This document shows positions 10,786-21,498 of a stretch of 47,965 nucleotides of DNA, one piece after another. The notes under the pieces are model-generated. The model saw only the letters and a list, made by a program, of their open reading frames with translations, did no database searches and had not been told where the DNA came from. A program made the position numbers and the translations under genes. The stretch comes from Serratia sp. M24T3 (GTDB lineage Bacteria > Pseudomonadota > Gammaproteobacteria > Enterobacterales > Enterobacteriaceae), in contig NZ_AJHJ01000038.1 in the NCBI RefSeq assembly GCF_000257645.1, forward strand, positions 1-47,965. The letters run 5' to 3'. Numbering within the stretch: the stretch's first letter is position 1; every line of letters starts with the position of its first letter.

Positions 10786-12863
10786 AGGGCCGCCTGCTCG
10801 ATGCCGTCCCGCTTACGTCCCTGACCGGCGTTGGCGCAAGTCAGGCAGAAAAGCTCGCTAAAATCGGCCTCGAAACTATTCAGGATCTGCTGCTTCACCT
10901 GCCTTTGCGCTATGAAGATCGCACACGTCTTTATGCTATCAATGATTTACTGCCCGCGATTTACGCCACCGTTGAAGGTGAAGTGTTGCGTACCGACATT
11001 AGTTTTGGTCGTCGCCGCATGCTGACCTGTCAAATTAGCGACGGTACGGGGCTGCTTACACTACGTTTTTTCAATTTTAACGCAGCTATGAAAAACAGTC
11101 TGGCACCTGGCCGACGCGTAACTGCTTATGGTGAAATCAAACGCGGAACGATTGGCGCAGAAATCATTCATCCTGAATATCGCGTTCAGGGCGAGAACAG
11201 TGAAGTAGTGTTGCAAGAATCGCTGACGCCGGTGTATCCGACTACTGAAGGCATTCGTCAGGCAACCTTGCGTAAACTGACCGATCAGGCGTTATCACTG
11301 CTTGATACCCAACCTATTGCCGAACTTCTGCCACAAGAGCTAAGCCGTTCGCTGATGCCGCTATCGCAGGCATTGCATCTGCTGCACCGACCACCGCCCG
11401 ATATGCAGCTTGCCGATCTTGAAAAAGGCCAGCATCCTGCCCAACGTCGGCTGATTATGGAAGAACTCCTGGCACATAATCTCAGCATGTTGGCGGTTCG
11501 CGCCGGAACACAGAGTTACAAAGCTCTGCCGCTGGTCAAAGACCACAAGCTGATGGACGCATTTCTGGCATCTCTGCCGTTTAAACCAACCAACGCTCAG
11601 AGTCGCGTGGTCGCCGAAATCGAGCATGACTTAGCTTTAGGTTATCCAATGATGCGTCTGGTACAGGGCGATGTTGGCTCGGGAAAAACGCTGGTTGCCG
11701 CTCTCGCCGCACTTTGCGCAATTGCTCAGGGCAAGCAGGTTGGATTAATGGCTCCAACGGAGCTGCTGGCAGAACAGCACGCCAACAATTTTCGTCAATG
11801 GTTTGAGCCGCTCGGCATTCAGGTCGGTTGGCTGGCAGGAAAGCAAAAGGGCAAAGCGCGTATCGCACAGCAAGAGGCGATTGCCAGCGGACAAGTTTCA
11901 ATGGTTGTCGGCACGCACGCCATCTTCCAGGAACAAATTCAGTTTTCGGCGCTGGCCTTGGTTATTATCGATGAACAGCACCGTTTCGGCGTACACCAAC
12001 GTCTGGCTCTTTGGGAAAAGGGCAAGCAGCAGGGTTTTCATCCGCATCAGCTGATCATGACCGCCACTCCAATCCCGCGCACGCTGGCGATGACCGCCTA
12101 TGCAGATCTTGACACCTCAGTTATCGACGAACTACCGCCAGGGCGAACGCCGGTCACTACCGTTGCTATTCCTGACACCCGTCGCAGCGACATTATCCAG
12201 CGGGTGAAAAGTGCCTGCGTGGAAGAAAATCGTCAAGCTTATTGGGTCTGCACGCTAATTGAAGAGTCAGAAATGCTCGAAGCTCAGGCCGCGGAAGCTA
12301 CCTGGGAAGGTCTGAAAGTCGCCCTGCCGGAGCTGAAAATCGGTCTGGTTCATGGCCGTATGAAAGCTCAGGAAAAGCAGGCAGTGATGCAGGCTTTTAA
12401 GCAGGGTGAAATTCAACTGCTGGTCGCCACCACGGTAATTGAAGTTGGTGTTGACGTGCCAAACGCCAGTCTGATGATTATTGAAAACCCCGAGCGACTC
12501 GGACTAGCACAGCTGCACCAGCTTCGCGGCCGCGTTGGCCGTGGTGCTATCGCCTCTCACTGTGTGCTGTTGTATAAAACGCCTTTAAGCAAAACGGCAC
12601 AAAAGCGGCTGCAAGTTTTACGTGACAGTAATGACGGCTTTGTGATTGCTCAGCAGGATTTGGAGATCCGCGGCCCAGGTGAACTGCTTGGCACACGCCA
12701 AACCGGCAGTGCTGAATTCAAAGTTGCCGATCTGCTTCGTGACCAGGCAATGATCCCTGAAGTTCAGCGTATCGCCCGCCATATTCAGCAACAGTATCCT
12801 GAACATGCCAAAGCGTTGATCGAGCGCTGGCTCCCGGAACGTGCCCGCTATACCAACGCCTGA
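10782..12863 (+). CDS. recG: ATP-dependent DNA helicase RecG
   Basis: The 693-aa protein has the same length as E. coli RecG when started at the ATG overlapping the trmH stop. An in-frame upstream GTG inside trmH is not needed. It remodels stalled forks and Holliday junctions. The N-terminal wedge/OB domain is followed by Walker A GDVGSGKT, the DEQH box (IIDEQHRFG), TATPIPRTLAMT and the C-terminal QLRGRVGRG motif. In E. coli gltS follows; here it is absent and xanP comes next. Confidence 0.97.
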   Translation: MKGRLLDAVPLTSLTGVGASQAEKLAKIGLETIQDLLLHLPLRYEDRTRLYAINDLLPAIYATVEGEVLRTDISFGRRRMLTCQISDGTGLLTLRFFNFNAAMKNSLAPGRRVTAYGEIKRGTIGAEIIHPEYRVQGENSEVVLQESLTPVYPTTEGIRQATLRKLTDQALSLLDTQPIAELLPQELSRSLMPLSQALHLLHRPPPDMQLADLEKGQHPAQRRLIMEELLAHNLSMLAVRAGTQSYKALPLVKDHKLMDAFLASLPFKPTNAQSRVVAEIEHDLALGYPMMRLVQGDVGSGKTLVAALAALCAIAQGKQVGLMAPTELLAEQHANNFRQWFEPLGIQVGWLAGKQKGKARIAQQEAIASGQVSMVVGTHAIFQEQIQFSALALVIIDEQHRFGVHQRLALWEKGKQQGFHPHQLIMTATPIPRTLAMTAYADLDTSVIDELPPGRTPVTTVAIPDTRRSDIIQRVKSACVEENRQAYWVCTLIEESEMLEAQAAEATWEGLKVALPELKIGLVHGRMKAQEKQAVMQAFKQGEIQLLVATTVIEVGVDVPNASLMIIENPERLGLAQLHQLRGRVGRGAIASHCVLLYKTPLSKTAQKRLQVLRDSNDGFVIAQQDLEIRGPGELLGTRQTGSAEFKVADLLRDQAMIPEVQRIARHIQQQYPEHAKALIERWLPERARYTNA

Positions 12864-12952
12864 TCTTCTCTCAATAGCAAACATCTTCACAGCGCGATAA
12901 TTTTGAACCTCTTCATGCTGGCTTATCTCTAATTATCCACTAAAAATGCTGA

Positions 12953-12968
12953 TAGCAACCGATTGCTT
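12953..12968. promoter_or_regulatory. PurR operator upstream of xanP
   Basis: TAGCAACCGATTGCTT contains a perfect match to the PurR core GCAANCGNTTGC. It lies about 58 bases before the chosen xanP start, as expected for repression of a purine transporter when hypoxanthine or guanine is plentiful. The match is read directly; the role is inferred. Confidence 0.65.
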
Positions 12969-13025
12969 TTATCCTCGATATCATGAAAAATGCCCGCTTT
13001 GCGGCTAACCGGGGAAATGCCCAAC

Positions 13026-14417
13026 GTGACTACACAACCAGCCGAGCCAGAAGCTCAGCGCCAGACGGCAGAAACGCCGCGCAGCAGTGAATTAATTTAT
13101 CGTTTAGAAGACCGTCCGCCGTTGCCACAGACAGTGTTTGCGGCCTGCCAGCATTTACTGGCCATGTTTGTTGCGGTGATTACTCCGGCATTGTTGATTT
13201 GCCAGGCTTTAGGCCTGCCAGCGCAGGATACTCAGCACATCATCAGCATGTCGCTGTTCGCCTCTGGTTTAGCGTCAATCCTGCAAATTAAAACCTGGGG
13301 ACCCGTCGGTTCGGGCCTGCTGTCGATTCAAGGCACCAGCTTCAACTTTGTTTCTCCTTTGATCATGGGCGGTATGGCGCTGAAAAATGGCGGTGCCACC
13401 GTTCCTGTCATGATGGCGGCGCTGTTCGGCACACTGATGGTCGCCTCCTGTACCGAGATCCTGCTTTCACGGGTGTTACACCTCGCTCGCCGTATCATCA
13501 CCCCGTTGGTATCCGGCATCGTGGTGATGATCATCGGCCTGTCACTCATTCAAGTTGGCCTGACCTCAATTGGCGGTGGTTACTCGGCAATGAGTGACCA
13601 CACCTTTGGTTCACCGAAAAACCTGATTCTGGCAGCCATCGTTTTGGTGGTGATTATCCTGCTGAACCGCCAGCGTAATGCTTACCTGCGAGTGGCTTCT
13701 TTGGTGATTGCCATGGCCGTCGGTTATATCGTTGCCTGGGCAATGGGCATGTTGCCTGTGTCTGCACCAGCCGTAGCCACGCATCTGATCACCATTCCAA
13801 CTCCGCTGTATTACGGACTCGGGTTTGACTGGAATCTGCTGGTTCCGTTGATGCTTATCTTTATGGTGACCTCGCTGGAAACCATTGGCGATATTACCGC
13901 GACCTCCGACGTTTCGGAGCAACCGGTCAGCGGCCCGATTTATATGAAGCGCATCAAGGGCGGCGTGCTGGCCAATGGCCTTAATTCGATGCTTTCCGCC
14001 GTGTTCAACACATTCCCCAACTCCTGTTTTGGCCAGAACAATGGCGTGATCCAACTGACCGGCGTTGCCAGCCGTTATGTCGGATTCGTAGTTGCATTGA
14101 TGCTGATCGTGCTCGGTTTGTTCCCGGCGGTGGCGGGTTTTGTGCAGCACATTCCTGAGCCGGTTCTGGGCGGCGCAACCATCGTAATGTTCGGCACTAT
14201 CGCAGCCTCGGGTGTGCGCATCGTTTCACGCGAACGCCTCAATCGCCGCGCGATCATGATTATGGCGCTGTCGTTGGCCGTCGGCATGGGCGTATCGCAG
14301 CAGCCATTAATCTTGCAATTCGCTCCTGACTGGCTGAAAACGCTGCTCTCTTCCGGTATCGCTGCTGGCGGTATTACCGCTATCGTGCTGAATTTGATCT
14401 TCCCGCGCGAACCTTGA
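13026..14417 (+). CDS. xanP: xanthine:proton symporter XanP
   Basis: This is a nucleobase-cation symporter-2 protein of the inner membrane that imports xanthine with protons. From [11 protein letters not shown] onward it is almost superimposable on E. coli XanP, with about 14 hydrophobic segments and the signatures [16 protein letters not shown] and [18 protein letters not shown] chose the GTG at 13026 because GGGGAA then has normal spacing and the product is 463 aa, the E. coli length. The ATGs at 13017 and 12990 are in frame, but the first is too close to the ribosome site and the second has none. A PurR-type box lies upstream and a strong terminator follows. Confidence 0.93.
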   Translation: MTTQPAEPEAQRQTAETPRSSELIYRLEDRPPLPQTVFAACQHLLAMFVAVITPALLICQALGLPAQDTQHIISMSLFASGLASILQIKTWGPVGSGLLSIQGTSFNFVSPLIMGGMALKNGGATVPVMMAALFGTLMVASCTEILLSRVLHLARRIITPLVSGIVVMIIGLSLIQVGLTSIGGGYSAMSDHTFGSPKNLILAAIVLVVIILLNRQRNAYLRVASLVIAMAVGYIVAWAMGMLPVSAPAVATHLITIPTPLYYGLGFDWNLLVPLMLIFMVTSLETIGDITATSDVSEQPVSGPIYMKRIKGGVLANGLNSMLSAVFNTFPNSCFGQNNGVIQLTGVASRYVGFVVALMLIVLGLFPAVAGFVQHIPEPVLGGATIVMFGTIAASGVRIVSRERLNRRAIMIMALSLAVGMGVSQQPLILQFAPDWLKTLLSSGIAAGGITAIVLNLIFPREP

Positions 14418-14444
14418 GATTCAAAACTTAACGCAAATACCACC

Positions 14445-14479
14445 ACGGCGGCAGGGTTATCCCTCCCGCCGTTTTTTTT
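14445..14479 (+). terminator. intrinsic terminator of xanP
   Basis: ACGGCGG and CCGCCGT enclose a second stem, AGGG/CCCT, with loop TTAT and a single C-C mismatch. A run of eight T follows. Confidence 0.88.
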
Positions 14480-14574
14480 GCCTGTAACATGGTAACCTAT
14501 TGAGAAAGATTGCTGATTACGGCATAAACAATTGTACGTTTTTCCGACTTACCCAACGGATATGGATTGCGACG

Positions 14575-16260
14575 ATGAAATTTCTCGGTAAATTGCTGCT
14601 GACACTCGTTATGTTGTTGGTTCTGGCAATCGTCATACTGTACTTATTATTGCAAACACGCTGGGCCGCTGGCTCGATTAGCCGTTGGGTAACCGAGAAC
14701 AGCCAATATCGCCTGTCCATAGATGAAGTCGATCACTCCTGGTCTGCTCCTTCGCGCATCACGCTTAACGGTGTGAAATTCGCCGAGAAAAATAAACCTG
14801 ATGTTCTTGATGCAGGTGAGGTCGATTTAGACCTGAGCTGGCGTCAAATTACAAATCCATACTATTTTGACCGCGTGGTGCTAGTTAACGGCAGGCTGAA
14901 TCTCTCCCCCGATCCGCTGACTCTTCCGTTGCAGGCAAATACCTTGCAGCTGAATAATATTTCGCTGGACGGTGACATCGAGCAATGGAAAGTCGTTGGC
15001 ACCAACGTTAATGCCGGCATCACGCCTTGGCAGCCAACGAAAACCGCAGTTTTGGGCAATAACGCGCAATTCCAACTCAGTGCTGACACGCTGGCGCTGG
15101 ACACTATTCCGGCCAGCAACGTATTGATTCAAGGGCGAATTGATAACCAGCAGCTGACACTTAGCAATTTTGGTGCCGATATGTCACGCGGGCAACTGAC
15201 CGGCAAGGCCAGCCGCGGCAGTGACGGTAGCTGGACTCTGGACAACCTGCGCCTGAGCCACGTCCGACTGCAAAGCTCGCAACCGCTCTCCGCTTTTTGG
15301 CAGGAATTCATCAAACTGCCGAAAGTAGATATCAAACGCTTTGACCTTATTGACGCCCGTTTGCAGGGCAATAATTGGGCATTTAACGATTTGGATTTGA
15401 CGGTAACCGATTTGACTCTCGAAAAAGGAGACTGGCAAAGCACTGATGGTCAGCTCTCGTTGAATGCTACAGACTTGATCGACGGTAATCTGCATTTCAA
15501 CGATCCTAATATTAATCTCGACCTGACGCCGCAAGGCATTAATATCAGGCAGTTTTCGACTCGATGGGAAGGCGGTTTACTGCGCACCTCGGGCAACTGG
15601 GAGCGTGCCAGTCACAATCTGAATCTTGATGAGTTAAGCATTGCTGCCTTGGAGTACACGCTGCCGCAAAACTGGCGTCAGCTGTGGCTCGATGCTTTGC
15701 CGGATTGGCTTTCAGACGTCACAGTCAGCAAATTCACGGCCAACCGTAACCTGATCATCGATATTTCCCCGGAATTCCCGTGGCAGATTACCGGTGTTGA
15801 AGGTTATGGTACTGACCTTAAGCTGGCAGAAAACCATCAGTGGGGGATTTGGTCGGGCAAACTGAATCTTAATGCCGGTGACGCAACCTTTAACAAGAAT
15901 GACGTTCGACGCCCTTCTCTGGCGCTGGAAGCCAGTGCCGACAAGCTCAACATTACCGGGCTTAGCGCGTACACCAAAGAAGGTTTACTTGAGGCCACAG
16001 CTACCGTTAGCCAGCAGCCGCAGCGTAATTTTACCGTGAATCTAAACGGCCGCGCGGTGCCTGCCAATGAACTGCAAAACTGGGGCTGGCCGCAGATCCC
16101 GTTGCAGGGCAATGTGAACATGCAATTGACTCTGCAAGGGCAGATGCCCGCCAACGTCGATTTCAAACCAACGTTGAGTGGCACGCTGCACGCCACGGCA
16201 AACGAGGGCAAGCAGATACAGCAGCAGATGAGCCAAGGTGTGACTGGCCCGGCTCAGTAG
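14575..16260 (+). CDS. yicH: AsmA-family inner-membrane protein YicH
   Basis: The product is 561 aa. The ATG at 14575 gives the MKFLGKLLL start of E. coli YicH; an upstream in-frame TTG would add 25 residues without homology. One N-terminal membrane helix (residues 6-27) anchors a long periplasmic beta-rich domain typical of AsmA-like proteins (TamB/YhdP relatives), which are linked to phospholipid transport between the two membranes. The function of YicH itself is unknown. It follows xanP as in E. coli but is separated by a strong terminator, so it has its own promoter. Confidence 0.92.
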   Translation: MKFLGKLLLTLVMLLVLAIVILYLLLQTRWAAGSISRWVTENSQYRLSIDEVDHSWSAPSRITLNGVKFAEKNKPDVLDAGEVDLDLSWRQITNPYYFDRVVLVNGRLNLSPDPLTLPLQANTLQLNNISLDGDIEQWKVVGTNVNAGITPWQPTKTAVLGNNAQFQLSADTLALDTIPASNVLIQGRIDNQQLTLSNFGADMSRGQLTGKASRGSDGSWTLDNLRLSHVRLQSSQPLSAFWQEFIKLPKVDIKRFDLIDARLQGNNWAFNDLDLTVTDLTLEKGDWQSTDGQLSLNATDLIDGNLHFNDPNINLDLTPQGINIRQFSTRWEGGLLRTSGNWERASHNLNLDELSIAALEYTLPQNWRQLWLDALPDWLSDVTVSKFTANRNLIIDISPEFPWQITGVEGYGTDLKLAENHQWGIWSGKLNLNAGDATFNKNDVRRPSLALEASADKLNITGLSAYTKEGLLEATATVSQQPQRNFTVNLNGRAVPANELQNWGWPQIPLQGNVNMQLTLQGQMPANVDFKPTLSGTLHATANEGKQIQQQMSQGVTGPAQ

Positions 16261-16287
16261 ATAAAATTTATTCTTTAAACAGCTAAA

Positions 16288-16393
16288 CGCCCTAAGTCAT
16301 TGGAGTTGTAGCAAGGCGGCAAGTCCCCAGAAGCTTACTCAGGTAAGTAACTGGGGTGCGCCTGTGTAGCTACAGCTTCAAGTACGACGGGGC
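16288..16393. repeat. palindromic intergenic repeat element
   Basis: This stretch of about 106 bases folds back on itself over its whole length. The centre is CCCCAG...CTTAC TCAG GTAAG...CTGGGG, the middle arms are TTGGAGTTGTAGC and GCTACAGCTTCAA, and the outer arms begin GCCC and end GGGC. It fills the gap between the convergent yicH and fabY genes and stops three bases before the fabY stop codon. It resembles the mobile palindromic repeats (MITE-like, YPAL/ERIC style) of Yersinia and Serratia; I do not assign it to a named family. I saw no second copy in the window. Confidence 0.75.
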
Positions 16394-16395
16394 TT

Positions 16396-17328
16396 TCAGT
16401 TTATAGCCGGTTCAAGAGGAGCATCGGCGGAGGCCGGGAGAACCAGATAAGTCCCCTCAAATATCGCACCCTCGCCTTCATCCCCCATCAGTTGCACATC
16501 TAATTGCACCCGCGCCTTGCGCCCTTTCGCCAGACGATCCAAATCTCCGCTAATTGAACTGAGATCGGCTATCGCTCTTGGACGCCCAGTGACCGGCGAA
16601 CTATAGCGGATGTGTGCATCGGCCAGCACGATGGTGCCGCCAAGATGACGTTCGCGCAGTAGCAGCCAAATCAGGCCCCAACCGGTTAAGGTTGCCAGTG
16701 AAAACAGGCTTCCGGCAAACAGTGTATGGTGCGGATTTTGGTTACCCGTTTCCGGCATAGTCGTCACAAAACGCTGGCCGGTGTACTGGCTAATCCGCAC
16801 GCCCATCTTCTCGCTCAGAGGAATGTGATCATACCAGGCCTGCTGAAGCTGCCCGCACCAGTCTGGGCGATGCAAAATATCATCCAGCGTTTCGACCGGT
16901 TTGATCATCAAAAAGTGACGCACCGGCGTGGTCTGCGGCGTAGTGATTTCGCCCTGATTAATGAATCCCAAGGTAGCAAAGAACTCGACGGCATCTTCAC
17001 GGGCGCTACACACTACACGTTTAACCCCTTCCTGACGCGCGACGGATTCCAGCGTCATTGCGACCAGCGTTCCAAGCCCTTTCGCCTGTACGTCGGGATC
17101 TACCGCCAGAAAGCGAATAGAGGCTTCATTGTCAGCATTGATATACAAGCGCCCTACGGCGACTGTTCTTCCTTGCTCATCGACCACCATCTGGTGATGG
17201 GCCATGGCATCATAAGCATCACGCTCCGATCCCTCTGGTTGATGAAGAGGCTTGCGCAGCATTTCCCAACGAAATTTATAATATGCAGCTAATTCTGATT
17301 CGGTAACGGGAACTCTAAGGTGATACAT
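16396..17328 (-). CDS. fabY: FabY (YiiD) acyltransferase-thioesterase fusion
   Basis: The product is 310 aa in two domains. The N-terminal GNAT fold (residues 1-150) has the acetyl-CoA loop [14 protein letters not shown]. The C-terminal hot-dog domain of YiiD type (about 165-305) contains [21 protein letters not shown]. In E. coli FabY allows fatty-acid synthesis to start without FabH. It is the last gene of yihX-yihY-dtd-fabY on the minus strand, 34 bases after dtd. A palindromic repeat sits directly behind its stop. Confidence 0.9.
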   Translation of the reverse strand: MYHLRVPVTESELAAYYKFRWEMLRKPLHQPEGSERDAYDAMAHHQMVVDEQGRTVAVGRLYINADNEASIRFLAVDPDVQAKGLGTLVAMTLESVARQEGVKRVVCSAREDAVEFFATLGFINQGEITTPQTTPVRHFLMIKPVETLDDILHRPDWCGQLQQAWYDHIPLSEKMGVRISQYTGQRFVTTMPETGNQNPHHTLFAGSLFSLATLTGWGLIWLLLRERHLGGTIVLADAHIRYSSPVTGRPRAIADLSSISGDLDRLAKGRKARVQLDVQLMGDEGEGAIFEGTYLVLPASADAPLEPAIN

Positions 17329-17362
17329 AGATGCTTTCTCTCTCAGGCAGTGCGGCGTTGCT

Positions 17363-17800
17363 TTAAACCTGCAACCAGAAGGTTACTGGCCCGTCATTGA
17401 CTAAGGCCACCTTCATGTCCGCTGCAAAACGTCCGGTTTCGGTATGGATGCCCTTCTCGCGGCACTGACCATAAAAATATTGATAAAGCCTGTCGGCATC
17501 TGCAGGGGCTGCGCCACGCGAAAAGCCGGGACGCGTGCCCTTCTGGGTGTCCGCAACCAGGGTAAACTGTGAAACCACCAGCAGACTCCCTCCCGCCTGG
17601 GTCACATTTAAATTCATCTTGTCGTCGCTGTCGGCAAACACGCGATAGGCCGCCACTTTTTCACACAGCTTTTTGGCTTTTTGCTCGTCGTCTCCCTGTT
17701 CAACGCCCAGCAATACCAGTAATCCCGAGCCAATTTTTCCGCAGACTTCGCCATCTATCGTCACGCTGGCTTCTAAAACACGTTGAATTAGTGCAATCAT
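17363..17800 (-). CDS. dtd: D-aminoacyl-tRNA deacylase
   Basis: The 145-aa enzyme hydrolyses D-amino acids (and glycine mischarged on tRNA-Ala) from tRNA. The two active-site motifs are intact: [17 protein letters not shown] in the middle and [11 protein letters not shown] at the C-terminus (the cross-subunit Gly-cisPro motif). It lies seven bases after yihY and before fabY, as in E. coli. Confidence 0.97.
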   Translation of the reverse strand: MIALIQRVLEASVTIDGEVCGKIGSGLLVLLGVEQGDDEQKAKKLCEKVAAYRVFADSDDKMNLNVTQAGGSLLVVSQFTLVADTQKGTRPGFSRGAAPADADRLYQYFYGQCREKGIHTETGRFAADMKVALVNDGPVTFWLQV

Positions 17801-17807
17801 AACTGCC

Positions 17808-18680
17808 TTATTTCTCCTGCGTCGCGGCCTGTTGTGCTTCGGCCGCCTCGAGTTCTTTAGCTCTGTACTCGCCCAGTGTGATGGTGATTTCTGCCCCTAA
17901 CAATACGATACACCAGCTCACGTAGACCCATAAAAATAATATCGGGATCACCGCCAATACACCATAAATCAGCTGATAAGAAGGGAATAGCTGAACATAA
18001 AGGGCAAAAATTTTCTTACCTAACTCGAACAACGCACCCGCCACCAACGCGCCAATTAGCGCGTCGTGATAAGGAACTCGAGCTTTGGGCACAATCGAAT
18101 ACAGCAGGAAGAATGTTATCCACGAGATTAACAGCGGCAGTGCACGCAACATCCAGTCAACGAGGGAATGAACGCCGTTGAGGCTCAGCCAGTTAAGCGA
18201 TAAAAGGTAAGAACTGACTGCCACGCTGGCCACCAGCAGGATAGGCCCCAAAGTCAGCACCATCCAGTACACCGCAAAAGAATAAACGATGGGCCGTTTG
18301 GTGTGGCTGTTCCAAATTTTGTTCAGCACGCTGTCTACCGAGGCAATCAACAGCAGCGAGGTGACTATCAGTCCGCAAGTCCCCACCGCCGTCATTCTGC
18401 TTGAGTTGGCAACGAACTGTTCAAGATAGTGCTGAATAATATTGCCGGTTGCTGGCAAAAAATTGGCAAAGATAAAATCTTTCAGCTGAGTACTGATGTC
18501 GGAGAACACCGGAAAAAGCGCAAATAGCGAGAATACCACGGCTATCAGCGGCACCAGCGAAAGCAAAGAGACATAGGCCAGATGGCCCGCCAACAAGGTT
18601 AGTCCATCGTTGTCGGCGCGCTTGATCAGCATATGACTAAAACGGGCAGCACACTTCAGTCTCGGATGGAGCCTCGGCAT
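17808..18680 (-). CDS. yihY: YihY inner-membrane protein (formerly called RNase BN)
   Basis: The product is 290 aa with about six membrane segments and a charged cytoplasmic tail rich in Glu/Ala at the C-terminus. It matches YihY in [21 protein letters not shown] and [19 protein letters not shown]. The old name rbn came from a wrong assignment to RNase BN, and its real function is unknown. It sits 18 bases after yihX and 7 before dtd. Confidence 0.93.
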   Translation of the reverse strand: MPRLHPRLKCAARFSHMLIKRADNDGLTLLAGHLAYVSLLSLVPLIAVVFSLFALFPVFSDISTQLKDFIFANFLPATGNIIQHYLEQFVANSSRMTAVGTCGLIVTSLLLIASVDSVLNKIWNSHTKRPIVYSFAVYWMVLTLGPILLVASVAVSSYLLSLNWLSLNGVHSLVDWMLRALPLLISWITFFLLYSIVPKARVPYHDALIGALVAGALFELGKKIFALYVQLFPSYQLIYGVLAVIPILFLWVYVSWCIVLLGAEITITLGEYRAKELEAAEAQQAATQEK

Positions 18681-18698
18681 TCTTACATCCTTTCAAAC

Positions 18699-19301
18699 TT
18701 AGGTGATTTGGTTTCCAGAAAAATGACGCGGCAGTGTCTGGTCATCTGAAACCAGAATGGCCTGGATGCCAAGAGAGCTGGCAGCATTGACGTTTTCGGC
18801 TACATCATCAAAGAACACGGCTTCCTGTGCGCTGAATCCTTCTTTATCCAACACATATTGGAAGATTGCCGGATCAGGTTTACGCAGGCCGATCTCTTGA
18901 GACAAGTATAACGCATCGGCATTTTGCTCAACTTCTGGGTAGTGAGTTGGCCAGTGCTCAAGATGCAGGTTATTGGTGTTGGATAAAACCACCACGCGAT
19001 GACCCTGCTCGCGAAGGTCTTTCATCACAGCGATAGCATCGGGACGCAGGCTAACAAAAATCGATTGCCATCCGGCACTGAACTGCTCAAAGCTCAGGGC
19101 GATCCCCATCTCGTTGCACAGCGATTCGGCAAACTGTTCATCGCTGATTTCGCCACGCTCGTGCTGCTGAAACACCTCACCCATAGTGAATCGTTCCATT
19201 AGATGTGCCAGCGGGGCTCCACTGAGATTGCTCCATACGCCCAGCACACGTTTGAAATCTATATCAATTAACACGTTGCCCATATCAAATATATACAGCA
19301 T
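18699..19301 (-). CDS. yihX: HAD phosphatase YihX (alpha-D-glucose-1-phosphate phosphatase)
   Basis: The product is 200 aa. The HAD nucleophile motif is F-D-M-G-N-V at residues 5-10 with Asp6, followed by the motif II region VVLSNTNN, a motif III lysine in GLRKPDPAIF, and the motif IV acids in FFDDVAEN. E. coli YihX releases phosphate from alpha-D-glucose-1-phosphate. It is first of the yihX-yihY-dtd-fabY group. Confidence 0.94.
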   Translation of the reverse strand: MLYIFDMGNVLIDIDFKRVLGVWSNLSGAPLAHLMERFTMGEVFQQHERGEISDEQFAESLCNEMGIALSFEQFSAGWQSIFVSLRPDAIAVMKDLREQGHRVVVLSNTNNLHLEHWPTHYPEVEQNADALYLSQEIGLRKPDPAIFQYVLDKEGFSAQEAVFFDDVAENVNAASSLGIQAILVSDDQTLPRHFSGNQIT

Positions 19302-19355
19302 TGCACGCTCCTGATTTCAAAGATGAAGCTTACTTTATTGATAACTTACTTCATT

Positions 19356-19405
19356 GGTAAATAGTAGGTTATGGGTAAATAGAGGTTAGCGGTAAATCTT
19401 GGCTC
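19356..19405. repeat. three short tandem repeats upstream of yihX
   Basis: GGTAAAT recurs at 19356, 19374 and 19391. The first two units run on as GGTAAATAGTAGGTTATG and GGTAAATAGAGGTTAGC (18 and 17 bases), and the third diverges after GGTAAAT. They lie in the yihX leader/promoter region and could be a protein-binding array or a small tandem duplication. No known site is recognised. Confidence 0.45.
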
Positions 19406-19456
19406 TGAACAGTGACACGGATAGAAGCTTGATGCTTGTTTAATGAAAAAATAGGT

Positions 19457-19484
19457 AAAAAAAAGAGCACCCAAAGGTGCCCTT
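19457..19484 (-). terminator. intrinsic terminator of typA
   Basis: On the minus strand GGGCACC...GGTGCTC forms a hairpin with one imperfect pair and is followed by a long run of U. It lies 31 bases after the typA stop. Confidence 0.82.
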
Positions 19485-19514
19485 ATGACAACAAACGTTT
19501 AACCGGGAAGAAGA

Positions 19515-21338
19515 TTAAGCTTCTTTAGGACCACGGCTAGCACGTTTACGGTCGTTCTCGGTCAGGTGGCGTTTACGGATACGCACAGACAGAGGAGTAA
19601 CTTCTACCAATTCGTCATCATCCAGGAACTCGATGGCTTGTTCCAGAGACATTTTGATAGCAGGAACCAAAGTTGTTGCTTCGTCAGTACCTGAAGCACG
19701 CATGTTGGTCAATTTCTTACCAGTCAGGCAGTTAACAGTCAGGTCGTTGGAACGTGAGTGAATACCGATAACCTGGCCTTCATACACTTCCGCACCGTGA
19801 CCCAGGAACAGTTTGCCGCGATCTTGCAGACCGAACAGAGCAAATGCAACTGCTTTACCCTGGCCGTTAGAGATAAGCACGCCGTTCTGACGCTGGCCGA
19901 TGTCACCCTGACGAACGTCGTCGTAGTGGCTGAATGTTGAGTACAGCAGACCGGTACCAGAAGTCATGGTCATGAATTCGGTACGGAAACCGATCAGGCC
20001 ACGAGCCGGGATCAGGTAATCGAGACGAATACGACCTTTGCCGTCAGGGATCATGTCCTTAACGTCGCCTTTACGCTCACCCATGGCTTGCATGACTGAA
20101 CCCTGGTGTTGCTCTTCGATATCCAAAGTCACGTTTTCGAACGGCTCTTGCATGCGGCCATCGATTTTACGGTTGATAACTTTAGGACGAGAAACAGCCA
20201 GCTCGAAACCTTCACGACGCATGTTTTCGATCAGAACCGACAGGTGAAGTTCACCACGGCCTGAAACGCGGAATGCGTCGGAGTCTTCGGTTTCTTCAAC
20301 ACGCAGTGCAACGTTGTGCACCAGCTCTTTGTTCAGACGGTCAAGGATCTGACGTGAAGTCACATACTTACCTTCTTTACCACAGAACGGAGAGGTGTTT
20401 ACGTTGAAGTACATGGTAACGGTTGGTTCATCAACGCTCAGAGCTGGCAGCGCTTCGACATTCTGTGGATCACAGATGGTGTCGGAGATGTTCAGTTCGC
20501 CCAGACCGGTGATTGCGATGATATCGCCCGCTTCGGCGGTAGCAGCTTCGATACGCTCAAGACCCATGTGGGTCAGAACTTTACCGACTTTACCGTTGCG
20601 AGTTTTGCCTTCGCTATCAATGATAGTGACTTGCTGGTTAACTTTAGCTACACCGCGTTTGATACGGCCGATGCCGATAACGCCAACGTAGTTGTTATAG
20701 TCCAGCTGGGAGATTTGCATCTGCAGTGGGCCATTGCTGTCAACCTGTGGAGCAGATACGTGGTCAACGATTGCCTGGTACAGCGGAGTCATGTCTTCGG
20801 CCATATCGTTATGGTCGGTACCCGCGATACCCATCAGTGCAGAAGCATAGATGATAGGGAAATCAAGTTGCTCATCGGTAGCATCAAGGTTTACGAACAG
20901 GTCGAATACCTGGTCTACAACCCAGTCAGGACGCGCGCCAGGGCGGTCGACCTTGTTGATTACCACGATCGGCTTCAGACCGTTAGCAAATGCTTTCTTG
21001 GTCACGAAGCGGGTTTGCGGCATAGGGCCATCCATTGCATCCACAACCAGCAGCACCGAGTCAACCATTGACATCACACGCTCTACCTCACCGCCGAAGT
21101 CGGCGTGTCCTGGGGTATCAACGATGTTGATGCGATAGTCTTTCCAATTAATGGCGGTGTTTTTTGCGAGGATGGTAATCCCACGCTCTTTCTCCAAATC
21201 GTTGGAGTCCATTACGCGCTCGGTGGCTTCTACACGCTCTCCGAAAGTTCCGGATTGCTGCAGCAGTTTATCAACCAGGGTAGTTTTACCATGGTCAACG
21301 TGGGCAATAATGGCGATGTTACGCAAATTTTCGATCAC
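19515..21338 (-). CDS. typA: ribosome-associated GTPase TypA/BipA
   Basis: The 607-aa translational GTPase is an EF-G/LepA relative that binds the 70S ribosome and helps 50S assembly, especially in the cold and under stress. The G1 motif is [10 protein letters not shown]3 is [15 protein letters not shown] and G4 is [16 protein letters not shown]-like domains II, III and V and the BipA-specific C-terminal domain follow. It is divergent from glnA as in E. coli. Confidence 0.97.
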   Translation of the reverse strand: MIENLRNIAIIAHVDHGKTTLVDKLLQQSGTFGERVEATERVMDSNDLEKERGITILAKNTAINWKDYRINIVDTPGHADFGGEVERVMSMVDSVLLVVDAMDGPMPQTRFVTKKAFANGLKPIVVINKVDRPGARPDWVVDQVFDLFVNLDATDEQLDFPIIYASALMGIAGTDHNDMAEDMTPLYQAIVDHVSAPQVDSNGPLQMQISQLDYNNYVGVIGIGRIKRGVAKVNQQVTIIDSEGKTRNGKVGKVLTHMGLERIEAATAEAGDIIAITGLGELNISDTICDPQNVEALPALSVDEPTVTMYFNVNTSPFCGKEGKYVTSRQILDRLNKELVHNVALRVEETEDSDAFRVSGRGELHLSVLIENMRREGFELAVSRPKVINRKIDGRMQEPFENVTLDIEEQHQGSVMQAMGERKGDVKDMIPDGKGRIRLDYLIPARGLIGFRTEFMTMTSGTGLLYSTFSHYDDVRQGDIGQRQNGVLISNGQGKAVAFALFGLQDRGKLFLGHGAEVYEGQVIGIHSRSNDLTVNCLTGKKLTNMRASGTDEATTLVPAIKMSLEQAIEFLDDDELVEVTPLSVRIRKRHLTENDRKRASRGPKEA

Positions 21339-21498
21339 AGCTTTGCCTCAGGCATTTAGAAATATAGAAATAGCGCGCTATTGTACACGTATTAGGCTAG
21401 GTTCTAAACAAGTTCACAAGATTCTCTTCGAAACAAGTTCTGTCTGGTTAATTAACGATCCCTTTCACGGTGCAAAAGTCTCTCTGACCCAAAATGGC

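Noticed and set aside
13611-14150. 179-codon minus-strand frame within xanP
   Set aside because: His-rich, low-complexity translation typical of the complement of a membrane-protein gene; shadow frame.
20568-21071. 167-codon plus-strand frame within typA
   Set aside because: Antisense to the highly conserved GTPase domain; no ribosome site or homology.
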